A DNA stretch of 64,000 bases from Sinonovacula constricta (taxonomy: Eukaryota > Mollusca > Bivalvia > Cardiida > Solecurtidae), in assembly GCA_007844125.1 (NCBI GenBank), contig CM017558.1:47316164-47380163 (forward strand), written 5' to 3'. Within the stretch, counting starts at the first letter, position 1, and every line of letters begins with the position of its first letter. The notes beneath the pieces were generated by a model. That model searched no databases. It was given only the letters and a program-made list of their open reading frames with translations, and was not told where the DNA came from. The translations under genes were made by a program, and so were the position numbers. Positions 11,412 through 23,064 of the stretch are shown one piece after another.

Positions 11412-12767
11412 GATGTTCAATCCAACACACAACATTTGTCTGTCTTGAAAATAGTAAGAGCCTCATAATTCACCATGACTATCATGCACTGAAGGTCTCA
11501 CTGGTTGGGGATGTTCAATCCAACATATGACATCTGCCATAGAAGTTGTTACAACATTGCCCCAACTCACCATGACCACCCCCCACTGAAGGCCTCACTG
11601 GTTGGGGATGTTCAATCCAACATGTGACATCTGCCATGGAAGTTGTTACAACATTGCCCAAACTCACCATGACCACCCCCACTGAAGGCCTCACTGGATG
11701 GGGATGTTCAATCCAACATGTGACATCTGCCATGGAAGTTGTTACAACATTGCCCAAACTCACCATGACCACCCCCCACTGAAGGCCTCACTGGTTGGGG
11801 ATGTTCAATCCAACATGTGACATCTGTCATGGAAGTTGTTACAACATTGCCCCAACTCACCATGACCATCACTCACTGAAGGTCTCACTGGTTGGGGATG
11901 TTCAATCCAACATGTGACATCTGCCATGGAAGTTGTTACAACATTGCCCCAACTCACCATGACCACCCCCCACTGAAGGCCTCACTGGTTGGGGATGTTC
12001 AATCCAACATATGACATCTGCCATGGAAGTTGTTACAACATTGCCCCAACTCACCATGACCACCCCCCACTGAAGGCCTCACTGGTTGGGGATGTTCAAT
12101 CCAACATGTGACATCTGTCATGGAAGTTGTTACAACATTGCCCCAACTCACCATGACCATCACTCACTGAAGGTCTCACTGGTTGGGGATGTTCAATCCA
12201 ACATGTGACATCTGCCATGGAAGTTGTTACAACATTGCCCCAACTCACCATGACCACCCCCCACTGAAGGCCTCACTGGTTGGGGATGTTCAATCCAACA
12301 TATGACATCTGCCATGGAAGTTGTTACAACACTGCCCCAACTCACCATGACCACCCCCCACTGAAGGCCTCACTGGTTGGGGATGTTCAATCCAACATGT
12401 GACATCTGTCATGGAAGTTGTTACAACATTGCCCCAACTCACCATGACCATCACTCACTGAAGGTCTCACTGGTTGGGGATGTTCAATCCAACATGTGAC
12501 ATCTGCCATGGAAGTTGTTACAACATTGCCCTAACTCACCATGACCTTCCCCCACTGAAGGCCTCACTGGTTGGGGATGTTCAATCCAACATATGACATC
12601 TGCCATGGAAGTTGTTACAACATTGCCCCAACTCACCATGACCATCCCCCACTGAAGGCCTCACTGGTTGGGGATGTTCAATCCAACATGTGACATCTGC
12701 CATGGAAGTTGTTACAACATTGCCCCAACTCACCATGACCATCCCCCACTGAAGGCCTCACTGGTTC
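11412..12767 (+). repeat. 97-bp minisatellite, 14 units, with 291-bp higher-order repeat
   Basis: Units begin GATGTTCAATCCAACATGTG and end CCCCACTGAAGGCCTCACTG plus GTTGGG. Starts are 11412, 11510, 11607, 11703, 11800, 11897, 11994, 12091, 12188, 12285, 12382, 12479, 12576 and 12673. From 11800 three unit types alternate in a fixed order (TCTGTCATGG with CATCACTCACT; TCTGCCATGG with a Pro-like C-run; ATATGACATC), making three copies of 291 bp. Minus-strand open frames in it are not genes. Confidence 0.92.
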
Positions 12768-12769
12768 CT

Positions 12770-13500
12770 CATTTATTCTCCTGCACTTCATAGTCTCACT
12801 GAGAAAATCACCAGAAATTGTTTCCTCTTTGAATCTTAATGTATTTCGTAACACATTTATTATCATGACTTGTCTTAAATGCAATAACATCAACTGTTAT
12901 TGAATTCTATTATTCACAGAAACTTTTTAAATTGGCTTAAACATAATAAAACTTGAACTTAACATGATTTAACTCTGTATTGACTTGTTTTTTATATCTC
13001 TACAGTATCAAAATTAAGTAAATTCATTTCCCTTGAAGATTTATTTTCATGTTCAATGGTACAACAAGAACTTAAGATTCCAGACAGTAAAGGAAATAGG
13101 AATATATAACATTAACAAACCAATGTGTGAAATAACCATCAGAATGTGTCTAACAGTGTCGAAACAACAAAACATGTGCCAATATTGGGCAAAGTTACTA
13201 TAAAAGTTGCTACATGTTTAAGGTGGGTGGTGAAGTCGTTGTGAAGATGATTTTTTAACTTTATTTTATTCAGTTTTTTAACATTCCGTAAACTAACTAA
13301 TGTCTTCTACAGACAGCATTTGCTTGATGCAAATAATAGTGCTGTATTCACTGTGTGATATCATAATGTGAACAGCTGACATAACTATTATTATATGTGT
13401 ATCTATAATAATTTTTATTATTATTACCGGTAATATTATAAAAATATTTATTAATATAACAACATCATCATCATTATTATTATAAATTTGTCAATTTCAT
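12770..13500. other. AT-rich non-coding sequence
   Basis: Includes an ATT/ATC-rich low-complexity stretch at 13380-13490. Nothing else recognised. Confidence 0.45.
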
Positions 13501-13650
13501 TTTGTTTTGTTTTTGAGATACATTGCAGTGACATAATTATGACCATTATGGCATTACCAAGCTAATTTGGTGTAGGCAGACCCCAGACAAATGTCTGGGT
13601 AGAGCCATAGGCTTGTCCTGCGAACATTGTAGCATTGTAGAAGACTCAGT
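13501..13650 (-). mobile_element. Partial SINE copy, family of 18712-18936
   Basis: Read on the minus strand, TACCCAGACATTTGTCTGGGG, ATGCCATAATGGTCATAATT, GTCACTGCAATGTATCTC and the A-rich end AAAACAAAACAAA match the body and tail of the SINE at 18.7 kb. No clear B box remains in the 5' part. Confidence 0.65.
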
Positions 13651-13654
13651 TACA

Positions 13655-16600
13655 GCTCTAGTGTTCAGACTGGTTTACTTGTGATGATTTATTTGCTAAG
13701 TAGCCATTAGGTTAATGCATCTTTTATGTCCCAGACAACAGAGACAGTCTAAAAATGGCGGTCCCCAGACTGACTCTCTGTTATGAGAATGATTTGCTAT
13801 ATAGTAATTGTTTGCAACATACAAATACACTTTCATTAACTCTAAGCCTGCTGGTCACAAATTGATCAGGTTTACATAAGCTGTGTTTGACCAGTTGATT
13901 AAGATCTGTAACTTTTGCTACTTTTCCAGAAATATGTCTATGCAGTTTTGCAGGTTGTAGTAAGAAAATGACAAGGAGATAGAGTTATGAACCAAAAATA
14001 GCCTGAGAAGGTTAACATAGAGTTCTTGGAAAGAGTGACAAAAAACACATAATTAATTGATGGATGATTGATGGTATCAATTTGACTTTTAGACACATTA
14101 TTATAAAAATGATTTTTACTTTACTATTATCTTCTTTTATGAATTATACTTATATGCTTCAAGTATGGCTTTCAATATCCTGAGGAAAATGTGTATATTG
14201 ATTCTGTTTGAAATGTTCTGAAATAAACAGCATTATTACCTGAATCATGAACATCTTTATGAAGAAATATCCAGGTGCCTAGCCCAAACAAAATATTTAA
14301 GAATGAAATATTTGTTCAATCACAATATTTACTTGATAGCACAATTCAAAAGCAACCTTTCTTACCTTTTTTAGCAGTTTTCTTAAGCTTAGCACTGATT
14401 TTGCTTTAAACCTAGCTGCATGTGTCAAGCTATTTTTCATTTATAGTAATAAAGTTCAGACAAATTTGCAGATTTATAATTCTTCACAGAACATTCAACT
14501 TAAAGCAGTACCAAAGGTGCAGTAAGGAAGAAACTATTGCCAGCTTTCTACATAACCTGTATCTAGCATCGCAAAACCAGCAAACAAATACAAACAGCAA
14601 TAAAAGTACATTTTTCCAAAAACTGAGAAAAGAAATCCCTTTCAGACCAATAATTCATTTTTATCTCATGCAAACATAGCAGACAAATCAAAACCTGCTG
14701 AAGTGGGTATGATTCTTGCATAGAAGAAGCATGCTGGCTTACTCAAAATCAAGCCTTATTCATGTTTAGAATGTACAATGGCATTGGTTTTGAAATGTGA
14801 ATTTTGTTGAAAATATCTTGCAACTTTAATATTTATAGGAGAGTTTTAACTTAAAATATATTATCAACTCGATCAATAGGTTAGGGGCTGTATAATTCTA
14901 AAGACTGTTACTGTCCAGGAATGTCCTGCTAGAGAGAATGAGTGTTAGGTTCTGTTAACTGGTAGTGGTTCCTCCAGTCCACAGCCACAGAATTAAGCAG
15001 AAAGAGAGTATATAATTATTATTCAAGCTTGTACTGTCTAATAGAACAATACAGAATATAATATATTCAGATTTGCATTTAGCTTTGCACAGACCATCAC
15101 ATAATGCAGTTTAGATGACCGCCAATTTGCTAGTAATTGCCAGATAATGACCTTGATCAACTTTGAGGGTGCTCTGTTATCACAGATTTTCAGCTTACAG
15201 AGGCACCCAGTTCTAATACTGATTGTGCCTAGATAGATAAGGAAGAAAGATTTTAGTTGGCAATAATAATACGGTAATAGAACTCTCATGCATAACCTGT
15301 CTATTACAAACAGCTATCAATGGGACCATGGAATGGAGTGTTGTAGAGATGGGTATTTAATGTGAGTGTCCAGACTTAAAGCTTTTTAATATAGTATTTA
15401 TTCTATCATCAATCCCAGAGTCTGATAATAATGTTACTTAAATGTTTGAAAATCGACACTGTTGTCCATTTTGCAATAAAATTGCCACAATTCACTATAA
15501 GTAGATTTCCTGCTAAGGATTTTTGGTAAATACATGTACTCAAATAAGCTACAGCAAGCAGAATAAATGGATTATCTGAAATAATATAATTTTGTTTTGT
15601 AGACCTTTTCTAAATACATTTTCTAGAGAACTGACAATACAACAATAACATTTCTTCCACAAGCTGAAGTATTGTTCTGCCTCAGCAACATCTTTCAAAT
15701 CACAGACCAATCAACCGCTTCCAGCCAGATTGTTGATGTGAAGAAAGATTTCTAATAATTGGGACTGATTCAGCAAATATTTACAATCACTTTCGTCCAT
15801 AAACCAGTCTCCTTTATGAAGTCTGTGTATACATACATGTACTTCATCAAATCCCAATACAGAAATATGTAGACATTTACCATTATTTACTCCTACTTGC
15901 CCATACATTGTGGACATTTACAGAAGAGCTGGTCAACTAAAGGCATCAGGTTGATGAGGCAATGGGCATCAGAGAGCCTTAGATATGGAAAAGCTTTCCA
16001 TGCATCTGTGTAAAAAATCCAATAGTCAACAAATGCAATATGGAGTTGACTCTTTAGCACAGTGGTTGTAGTATTGGCTTCTCAATCCATTAGCACGAGT
16101 TTAAATTCTTAAGAAGTAGTTGCTTTTAAAATGAATGTGTGCAAATGTTCCTTTGGCTAAAACCTCATTTTCATTTGTAATTTTAACTTGCTAAAAGTCA
16201 GACTTACGACGCAAAAACAAGTAGTTTAAATAATTATAATCATAGAAACACAAGAACTGAACCTCACAAAACTTTCATATCCTTAAAACCTGTGTCACCT
16301 GTCATACAAAGGATAATTCTTCACATAGAAGGTTTATTGCAAATATGCTTGTCATAATGTAGATTAGATTCAACAACAAAACTAACAAAATAATGTAATG
16401 TCCATAAATTGCATTCAATACATGATTTTTATTCAACAAGGATAAGGTCCTATCAGATGTTTAACATAACATTACATTCTTAACCAACCATTGAGAGAGG
16501 CAAACTAGGAATAACAAGAAAGATCTTTCCGGACAGAACAGAATTTTAAGACAGAAGAAATAATACCATTTTCTGTTATTTTCTAACACTCCCCCTCTAT

Positions 16601-16840
16601 TCTGATTTTACATATAACTTTTTTAAAATGCATCTCATTTGTTCAAATCCATAGCATTGTAAGAACTTGCATGTGAGGCCTTACAGCTAACCAATGACAC
16701 ATTTTTATAACAACAAAAAACATGTTGCTGGAATCTTCCTCTTATAGTAGAACATACAAATTATTGCTGTGTTTAATAGTGTCTTTGTGATACAAATTGC
16801 TACCTATGCAGCAGTCTGCATTCTCTGGTAATTTTGTTGG
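13655..16840. other. AT-rich non-coding sequence
   Basis: A family-like end TAACTCTAAGCCTGCTGGTC at 13839 hints at another palindromic MITE fragment. A 68-codon minus-strand frame at 15711-15917 (VGVNNGKCLHISVLGFDEVH) is borderline protein-like but has no clear splice sites. Confidence 0.4.
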
Positions 16841-16841
16841 G

Positions 16842-17220
16842 TTCATCTTGGCACACAAATGTTGGGTACATCTCTGGACACAGATGTTGGGTATATCTCT
16901 GGATACAGATGTTGGGTACATCTCAGCAGACAGATGCTGGGTAAATCTCTGGAAACAGATGTTGGGTACACCTCTGTACACAAATAATGGGTACATCTCT
17001 CAACACAGATGTTAGGTATATCTCTGGATACAGATGTTGGGTACATCTCTGACACAGATGCTGGGTACAACACTGGAAACAGATGTTGGATACATCTCTG
17101 ACACAGATGTTGGGTACAACCCTGGATGCAGATGCTGGGTACATCTCTGGACACAGATGTTCGGTACATCTCTGCAGAGAGATGCTGGGTTCATCTTGAC
17201 ATACAGGTTTTGGGTACATT
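16842..17220 (+). repeat. 25-bp minisatellite, about 15 units
   Basis: Unit GTTGGGTACATCTCTGG plus ACACAGAT, with some 24-bp variants. Since 25 is not a multiple of 3, three units make 25 codons, and as no frame of the unit has a stop, overlapping frames of 70-109 codons appear on both strands (for example 16843-17169 and 16923-17252 minus). These are artefacts. Confidence 0.88.
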
Positions 17221-17754
17221 TCACTAGGTATCCCATCCTTCAGACTGTCCATTAAGCTTATGCCAGATCTTTATGTCCCATCTATATTGTGCCTACTCCC
17301 ATATCAAAGGTGCAGCCAGACTCTTCAAAAGCTGCCTGGATTTTCTAATGACAACAGTAATTATGGATGGTTTGCAGCACTACAGAGATAATAAAACTAA
17401 TGTTGATCCACCTGACTGCCAAGGCAGGCATTTATGTCTGCTGCTGCTGATGATGAATGATAATGATGATGAAGAAGGATTTGCTTAATTAGCAAAGTTA
17501 TCAATTACATGTCACATGGAAAAAAAATGAGATAAATTTCTATATATTTCTCTTAAAGAGTTTTAATTAATATTTAAGATGAAATTTTAAAGAATTTAGA
17601 CAATTAAAGCAATGGACCATAATAATGCCAAAAACAAAATCTAAGTGCTCTGGTAGTCACTGCTTTGGAAAAGTAGTCATGATAGAAACGGACCCATCTC
17701 AAATGATAAAATTTGATCTGTCAGTAGGTAAGGGGTTAGGAGCCCAGACCAGGT

Positions 17755-17812
17755 GACCCGCTTAACCTAAATTTACTGTGGTGACCCACTTCACCTAAAT
17801 TTACTGTCAGTG
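17755..17812 (+). repeat. 29-bp tandem duplication
   Basis: GTGACCCGCTTAACCTAAAT followed by TTACTGTG is repeated at once as GTGACCCACTTCACCTAAAT and TTACTGTC. It lies just upstream of the bivalve-type element. Confidence 0.6.
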
Positions 17813-17886
17813 TGCCAGGTCACTACTGCTCCAGTTTGGTTGTCACATGGCCTGGGTCTCAGTTTAGGAGTGAGCAGTGAATACAA

Positions 17887-18641
17887 ACAAGAGGGTCATA
17901 ATGGCCCTTAAGTATCTTACCTAAGTATCGGCTTTAAGTTGCTCAGGTAATTATCATTTATTTACTTTAAAAATCTTTAGTGAAGATTGGACCATAAGAG
18001 AGGCACGGTTCACAAGGTTTTATAAGATTTGACTTAGTGACCTACTTTTTGACCCCACATGACCCAGTTATGAACTCATCCATGACCTCACCAAGGCAAA
18101 CATTCCGGACTTATTTAGTGGAGAATGGACTATAAAAGGGTCCGCTAGTGTGTTCATAAGGTTTTTCTAAGACCTGACCTAGTGACCTACTATTTTGACC
18201 CCATATGACCCAGTTCCAAGATTCTATGCAGGCAAACATTCTGATTAAGTTTAGTGAAGATTGGGTCATAAATGTCACCTATAGTGTGTTCTCAGGGTTT
18301 TTAAGAGATGTGACCTAGGTCATTACCTAGTTTTTGACCCCACATGAACTCATCCAACATTTCATGCAGACAAACATTCTGTCCCAGTTTGGTGAAGATT
18401 GGGCTAGAAATGTGGCCTCTAGTGTGTTCACAATGTTTTTCTAAGGTTTTACCTAGTGACCTAGTTTTTAACCACATGTGACCCAGTTGCAAACTTATTT
18501 AAGATTTCTTGTAGCCAAACATTCTGGCCAAGTTTGATGATGATTGGATAAAAACTGTAGCCTCTGGAGTGTTCACAGGATGGATGGTGTAATAGAAAAG
18601 CTCACCTTGAGCATGTTGTGCTAAGGAAAGCTCAAAATTAA
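17887..18641 (+). mobile_element. Bivalve-type dispersed element with ~140-bp internal repeats
   Basis: It starts CAAGAGGGTCATAATGGCCC (a GGGYCAT..ATGGCCC palindrome) and ends in an imperfect hairpin AGCTCACCTTGAGCA/TGCTAAGGAAAGCT. Between them a unit of ~140 bp is repeated about five times. Its landmarks are GAAGATTGG (from about 17983, 18257, 18397), GTGTGTTCACAAGGTTTTTCT, GACCTAGTGACCTA, TTTTTGACCCCACATGACCC and GGCAAACATTCTG. I recall this pattern as very common in bivalve genomes and transcripts; its class is unknown to me. The minus-strand frame at 18301-18492 is incidental. Confidence 0.7.
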
Positions 18642-18711
18642 AGCACTGAGAGCCCTTTGGTAATCACTGCTTCGTGAAAAGCAGTGTCAAATATTTGTAA
18701 GATGGGGAGAG

Positions 18712-18936
18712 GGGACCTGTGGTCCAGCAGTTAGTGTTACTGATTGGTAACTTGCGTGGGTTCAAGTCCAGGTATGGTTGAAGACCTTTATGTGGGTAGA
18801 TCTTCCAGCTGACCTGTTATACTCCAGTGGTTATACCCAGATATTTATCTGGGCTCTTCTGCCAACAATAATAAGCAAGTCATCACCACTATGACCACAA
18901 TTGCGTATTCGCTATGTAAGAAAAACGAACAAAAAT
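18712..18936 (+). mobile_element. tRNA-derived SINE, second family
   Basis: A head with A-box-like TGGTCCAGCAGTTAG (from 18720) and B box GGGTTCAAGTCC (about 18758-18769) is followed by a body containing TACCCAGATATTTATCTGGG, a conserved palindromic motif, then ATGACCACAATTGCG and an AAAAACGAACAAAAA tail. Minus-strand relatives of the body occur at 13.5, 43.3, 46.5 and 50.6 kb. No coding capacity. Confidence 0.7.
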
Positions 18937-19574
18937 GTAGGTCAGTACTACCCTGTGTCGGATTCATCACATGTACCTAGTTTTACTGCAAAAGTCTATA
19001 CTGATGAGTTCTTGCTAGAAAGGTTTAATCTTAAGCTCATTATTTAATAAAGAGTTCTGCAGTTACAATCCCTTGTCCTTAATGTAAATATTTAAGTATT
19101 TTTGCCTGCTGTGGAATCTTTACTGACTTTCCACATAGTTTTTTTGCATCAGATTATAAAACTTCTTTTTGTCTCATTAAGAGGAGTGGTCAGGTGGAAA
19201 GCTACCTATGTATTGAGTTCCTAGGCGGAGAAAACCACAATTTAGATCAACTACAATAAATATATGTCATGCTCAAAGTTCATGAAATAGTACAAGGAGG
19301 CCTAAATTCCAATAATGTCTTGTGATATATTTGGTGTGAGGAAAGATTGATGTTTTATAACCTAGTGTCTGAGATATTACAATGTAATTGTTTGTTGTTA
19401 AGGCTTGGGGATCATGAATGATTCCACTGAACAATATAACAGGGGTAAAATAATGGTACAATATGTGTGACCCCAGACAAAAAAAAAAATGGAATACCAG
19501 ACTAGTACTCCCCTTAACCCAAAACATCAATAAAATGGCACAAATATTTAGATTACATAATTTTGGCCAATTGT

Positions 19575-19637
19575 CCTATTATTTTTTTATTATTTTTTTT
19601 ATTTTATTTTTTTTGGGGGGGGGGGGGGGGGGGAGGG
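19575..19637 (+). repeat. T-rich run followed by a ~22-base G tract
   Basis: ATTTTTTTATTATTTTTTTT and similar is followed by an almost pure G run interrupted by one A. Low-complexity sequence; local assembly length may be unreliable. Confidence 0.85.
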
Positions 19638-20525
19638 GATCAATTCCATTTATCAGGACAGATTCACCCACAAAATATAAAATTTACAACATTGGATTGA
19701 TTGTGAGATTTTTTTAAAAGTTTTTACAAGAAAAACTCTGGGTTTCTCAATATGATGAGACTATAAATAGATACAATAAGTGGGACAGAAAATTTATCCG
19801 ATGTTTGGCAGTAGCAAAAAAAAACACTAGAATAACACAATCCTGAACTAAAATGCCATTTTTATTGTGACTGAATTTGCTATTAATTAATGATGTAGTG
19901 AAACATTTAATAATATAAGTATTTTTTCAATTAAAGCTAAAGATAGAAAAATATGTAAAATATATATATTAATTCATTTGACTGTTTTACCAGAAAGATA
20001 TAGGTAGGTGCCAAATACTTGTAAGAACAGACAAGAAAATTCCATATCCCTTGTGTCAAATAGCCTTTATAAACATGTTTATCTACAAACAATGTGCCCA
20101 GTATCACTGACTGCCTGCCTCGATGGCATAATTAAACAGAAATTAGAACTTTAGACCATTGGGGCTTTTGCAACATGGCATTTCTACAATCTGATAACAG
20201 ATTTGACTTTTTAGGAATGGCAATACATTGAAGCAAAACTTTAAATTCATTCTTTCTTTTTTTATTGATGTTCCTATGCGTAAATCCAAATTGACAATCA
20301 ATTCAGCATATTTTAGCCAATCATGTACAACTAGGTAGTTAGCCATTGGGCATGGGGTTTGGAAATAAATAAATGTGTTTTTTTTATGATCTTACAAGCA
20401 AATGTACAAGAAGAGAATAACTCTAATAAGAAATACCATGGGAGACTATAATATAGATCTATCAATTAACTTAATTGACTATAGTGCCTCTTGATAAGTG
20501 TCACTTTGCACGGTAACATGGAACC

Positions 20526-20570
20526 CAAAAATATCTTTGATATAAACCTAATATCTTTGATATAAACCTA
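20526..20570 (+). repeat. 21-bp tandem duplication
   Basis: AATATCTTTGATATAAACCT occurs twice in direct succession. Confidence 0.8.
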
Positions 20571-21280
20571 ACTTGTAACAGACCCATTATACTTAGCATG
20601 CAACCATTCATTATTATTTAATTAAATGGTATATGTTTAAGGTTGTAAAATACTGTTAAGTATAAATAGGTCCCTGAAAAAGAGCAAACAAGATTTTAAA
20701 ATACTACACTAGCTCAGACTTGCAGGATACCTAATTAAGTATTTACAACTTACAATCTAAATTCTTGACAACTTTTAAATACTTGAGTTCCAAATGCAAT
20801 ATTTTTATTTTAAAAAAAGGGTAGTCTTCACATTTTTCTGCCATTAGTATAAAAAGTAAGGAAACTGCAAATTTCATGATGACGTTGATATTTATACTTT
20901 GTGACACATCATTTTCACAATAGCTATATCAACAATAATCTATTTACTGTCCAATAACAATCCTTTTAAGCCATGTTTTTACTAAAAGCAATTCAAAACA
21001 ATACATTATTTTCATTGTTTATGATATTAGATGATAGGGTGACATAGAACCAGGTGTCTGGCTGTTTAGAGACCGATCATTTACAATCCGAAATTGTAGT
21101 ACCAATGAACAATGATATCTCCAGACAATTTTCACTATCAGTTAAAATATTAAAAAAAAATTAAAACAATAGGCATTCAACGTTATTTAATACAGTATAT
21201 AAGCCATCTTGGATGAAAGTGAGATAGTAACAGTAACTTTGAGTGCATTTACCTCACTGCTATGCATTCTGTGGTCCTCT

Positions 21281-21425
21281 TAACCTCTGAACCTGCTAGG
21301 CACACTTTTATCAAGCTTAGACAAATAGAGAAGGTCCAGATCCGCCAACTCCTGTTGGCGCTCCCCTGATCAGAATCTTCAATATTGTGTTTATCAGTTT
21401 ATCATGTAACTTATGCATTAAGTTG
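21281..21425. mobile_element. Palindromic MITE-like fragment
   Basis: Left end TAACCTCTGAACCTGCTAGG, then AGACAAATAGAGAAGGTCCAG, ATCCGCCAACTCCTGTTGGCG and CCCCTGATCAGAATCTTCAA, the family order. The right end is not clear. Confidence 0.45.
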
Positions 21426-21429
21426 TAAG

Positions 21430-22865
21430 CAGACACAAGAAGAAGAAAAAAATTAAGAATAAAATATTTGCTGAAAGACTGACAATTAAATATATTATTA
21501 AAAATACTGTGAGCTATGACCAAAAGACACGGTGCGTGTCTCTCTGCCAAGTTTCTAGGAGACTATCTATGGGGCTGATAAGCCCACCTGTTGAGAGCAG
21601 ATTTCCACTGAAGGACCAATCTGATTGTCCTCAACATCCTTTAGGAAGCCTCAATGTTCACAATTAAGATCCAATCAACCCCCACCATGGCTAATGGTCC
21701 ACAGATAAACCAGGCAGAAATGATCAAAGTGCACTCAGCACATGCAACATTATGTTAACAAATAATCATGATTTGTTATTAACAAGTACTAACATCTTAT
21801 TTACTTTCTAACAACATCATACATGGGTAATTATAACTTACTGATAAATTATTAGCAGCAAATAGCAGGAACTGGCAGATGTGCCTAAACACATTTTGCC
21901 CAAGTTTAGATCCGATGCTGCTCAACAGACCGGAAGCTAAGATCCAATCAATTTCCCACTGATATATTTGATCCAAAGACAAACCATGGAAATATAATCC
22001 AAGCACACTGCTACCTTACACTATGTTTAATTCCATATCACATTCTATGGCAGGTAATAAGTGCATCTACAAAGGAACATATTGGAATGTTCATAATGGC
22101 TAGATGTATCACACATTTAGGCCAACAGGTGGCTCAATAATTAGGGAATGTTAGCAGGTTTTTAGCCATCAAAGATGAAACACAACTGTGTAATCAGAAG
22201 TTTATGAAATTAGCAGGTGAATTAGAACATAAAAATAAAAAATAGTAAGTTCCACAATATTAGTCAATATTCCTGCCTTGAGTGGTGTTTTAATCCACTG
22301 CTACCAAACCATTGTTATAACATGGGCAATCATCAGCTCTGTTGCTGCCTCTATCATCCAGAGAGATCTTTCATTGATAGTTTCAGCAAAATATTAGTGC
22401 TTACCTACCTCTTCATTCTGAACCATCTAAACAGAAATTTATTAACTATAGATAAATATAGATCATTTAGTTGCACAGGGAGCTGTCTGATGCACTATTT
22501 GATACTAATTAAGATTGTGGAACTACGTGTTACTACCGCAGCATGATTTTTTAAGCAAATAACTTGTAATTCAGTAGGGGTTAACAACACAATATCAATA
22601 GAAAATGATAAGGGGTTAATCTGGTGAAGAAATTGCAAGCCATATTTAATTATTATGTTACATGTTATGGTCTATGAGCAGAAATGACTTAAGACAAGTG
22701 ACACATATAGACACCGCATTTATCAGGGGTAGTTTTGGGGTGTGTTTTCTTATTTGCTAGGTGCTACTGTCTTAACAGATACATAATACGCCTCAACAAA
22801 GTTAGGCAAAAATAAGCTGGGAACAAAACAAAACAGAAGAAAAAAACTTATTGTGTGATCCTGGA
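21430..22865. other. Probable intron with decayed repeats
   Basis: AAGATCCAATCAACCCCCACC (about 21665) and TAAGATCCAATCAATTTCCC (about 21939) suggest two related dispersed fragments, possibly of the palindromic family. No exon recognised. Confidence 0.4.
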
Positions 22866-22868
22866 AAC

Positions 22869-23060
22869 CTGTATGGCAGCCATGGTTGGACTGTTTCCAT
22901 CCTCCAGTGATACGGAGATATATTGAGGCGCCACAGACGGACCCACAGTTCCGCTGCTAACATTGGATTTTTGTGCCATGATAGCAACCATCAATGCCTC
23001 AGATAATCTACAAAGTTTTGCATAATTCCCAATCTGTGATACTGCTTTTTGCTCTTTATC
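22869..23060 (-). CDS. Candidate coding exon, 64 codons, phase 0 (unrecognised)
   Basis: On the minus strand, 192 bases are open from an AG at 23062-23061 (AAACAG|GATAAAG, poor pyrimidine tract) to CAG|GTTTCC (GT at 22868-22867). The product reads DKEQKAVSQIGNYAKLCRLS, then EALMVAIMAQKSN, VSSGTVGPSVAPQYISVSLE and DGNSPTMAAIQ. GC and CpG use rise sharply against the AT-rich flanks, which supports real coding. Two Met codons in frame (22991 and 22979, the second with A at -3 and G at +4) would also let this be a first coding exon starting MVAIMAQKSN or MAQKSN. An alternative acceptor (GCAG|TATCACAG, first exon base 23041) would give phase 1 and fit the exon at 44522, but the 3' boundary is still phase 0 and does not fit 5396 directly. 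It may be an alternative first exon or part of another transcript. Both splice sites are weak. Confidence 0.5.
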
Positions 23061-23064
23061 CTGT

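Larger units (their letters stand above)
18940..21280. other. AT-rich non-coding sequence
   Basis: Low-complexity T/G tracts and one 21-bp duplication; no exon recognised. Confidence 0.45.

Noticed and set aside
11515..12893. Minus-strand frames of 71-85 codons in the 97-bp array
   Set aside because: Repeat-derived; the same peptide appears in several frames because the unit is 97 bases.
16843..17252. Overlapping minus-strand frames of 108 and 109 codons
   Set aside because: Both come from the 25-bp minisatellite and cycle through all three frames of the same unit.
22802..22987. Minus-strand frame starting MLSWHKNPML
   Set aside because: It is a shadow frame of the more protein-like 64-codon segment at 22869-23060.
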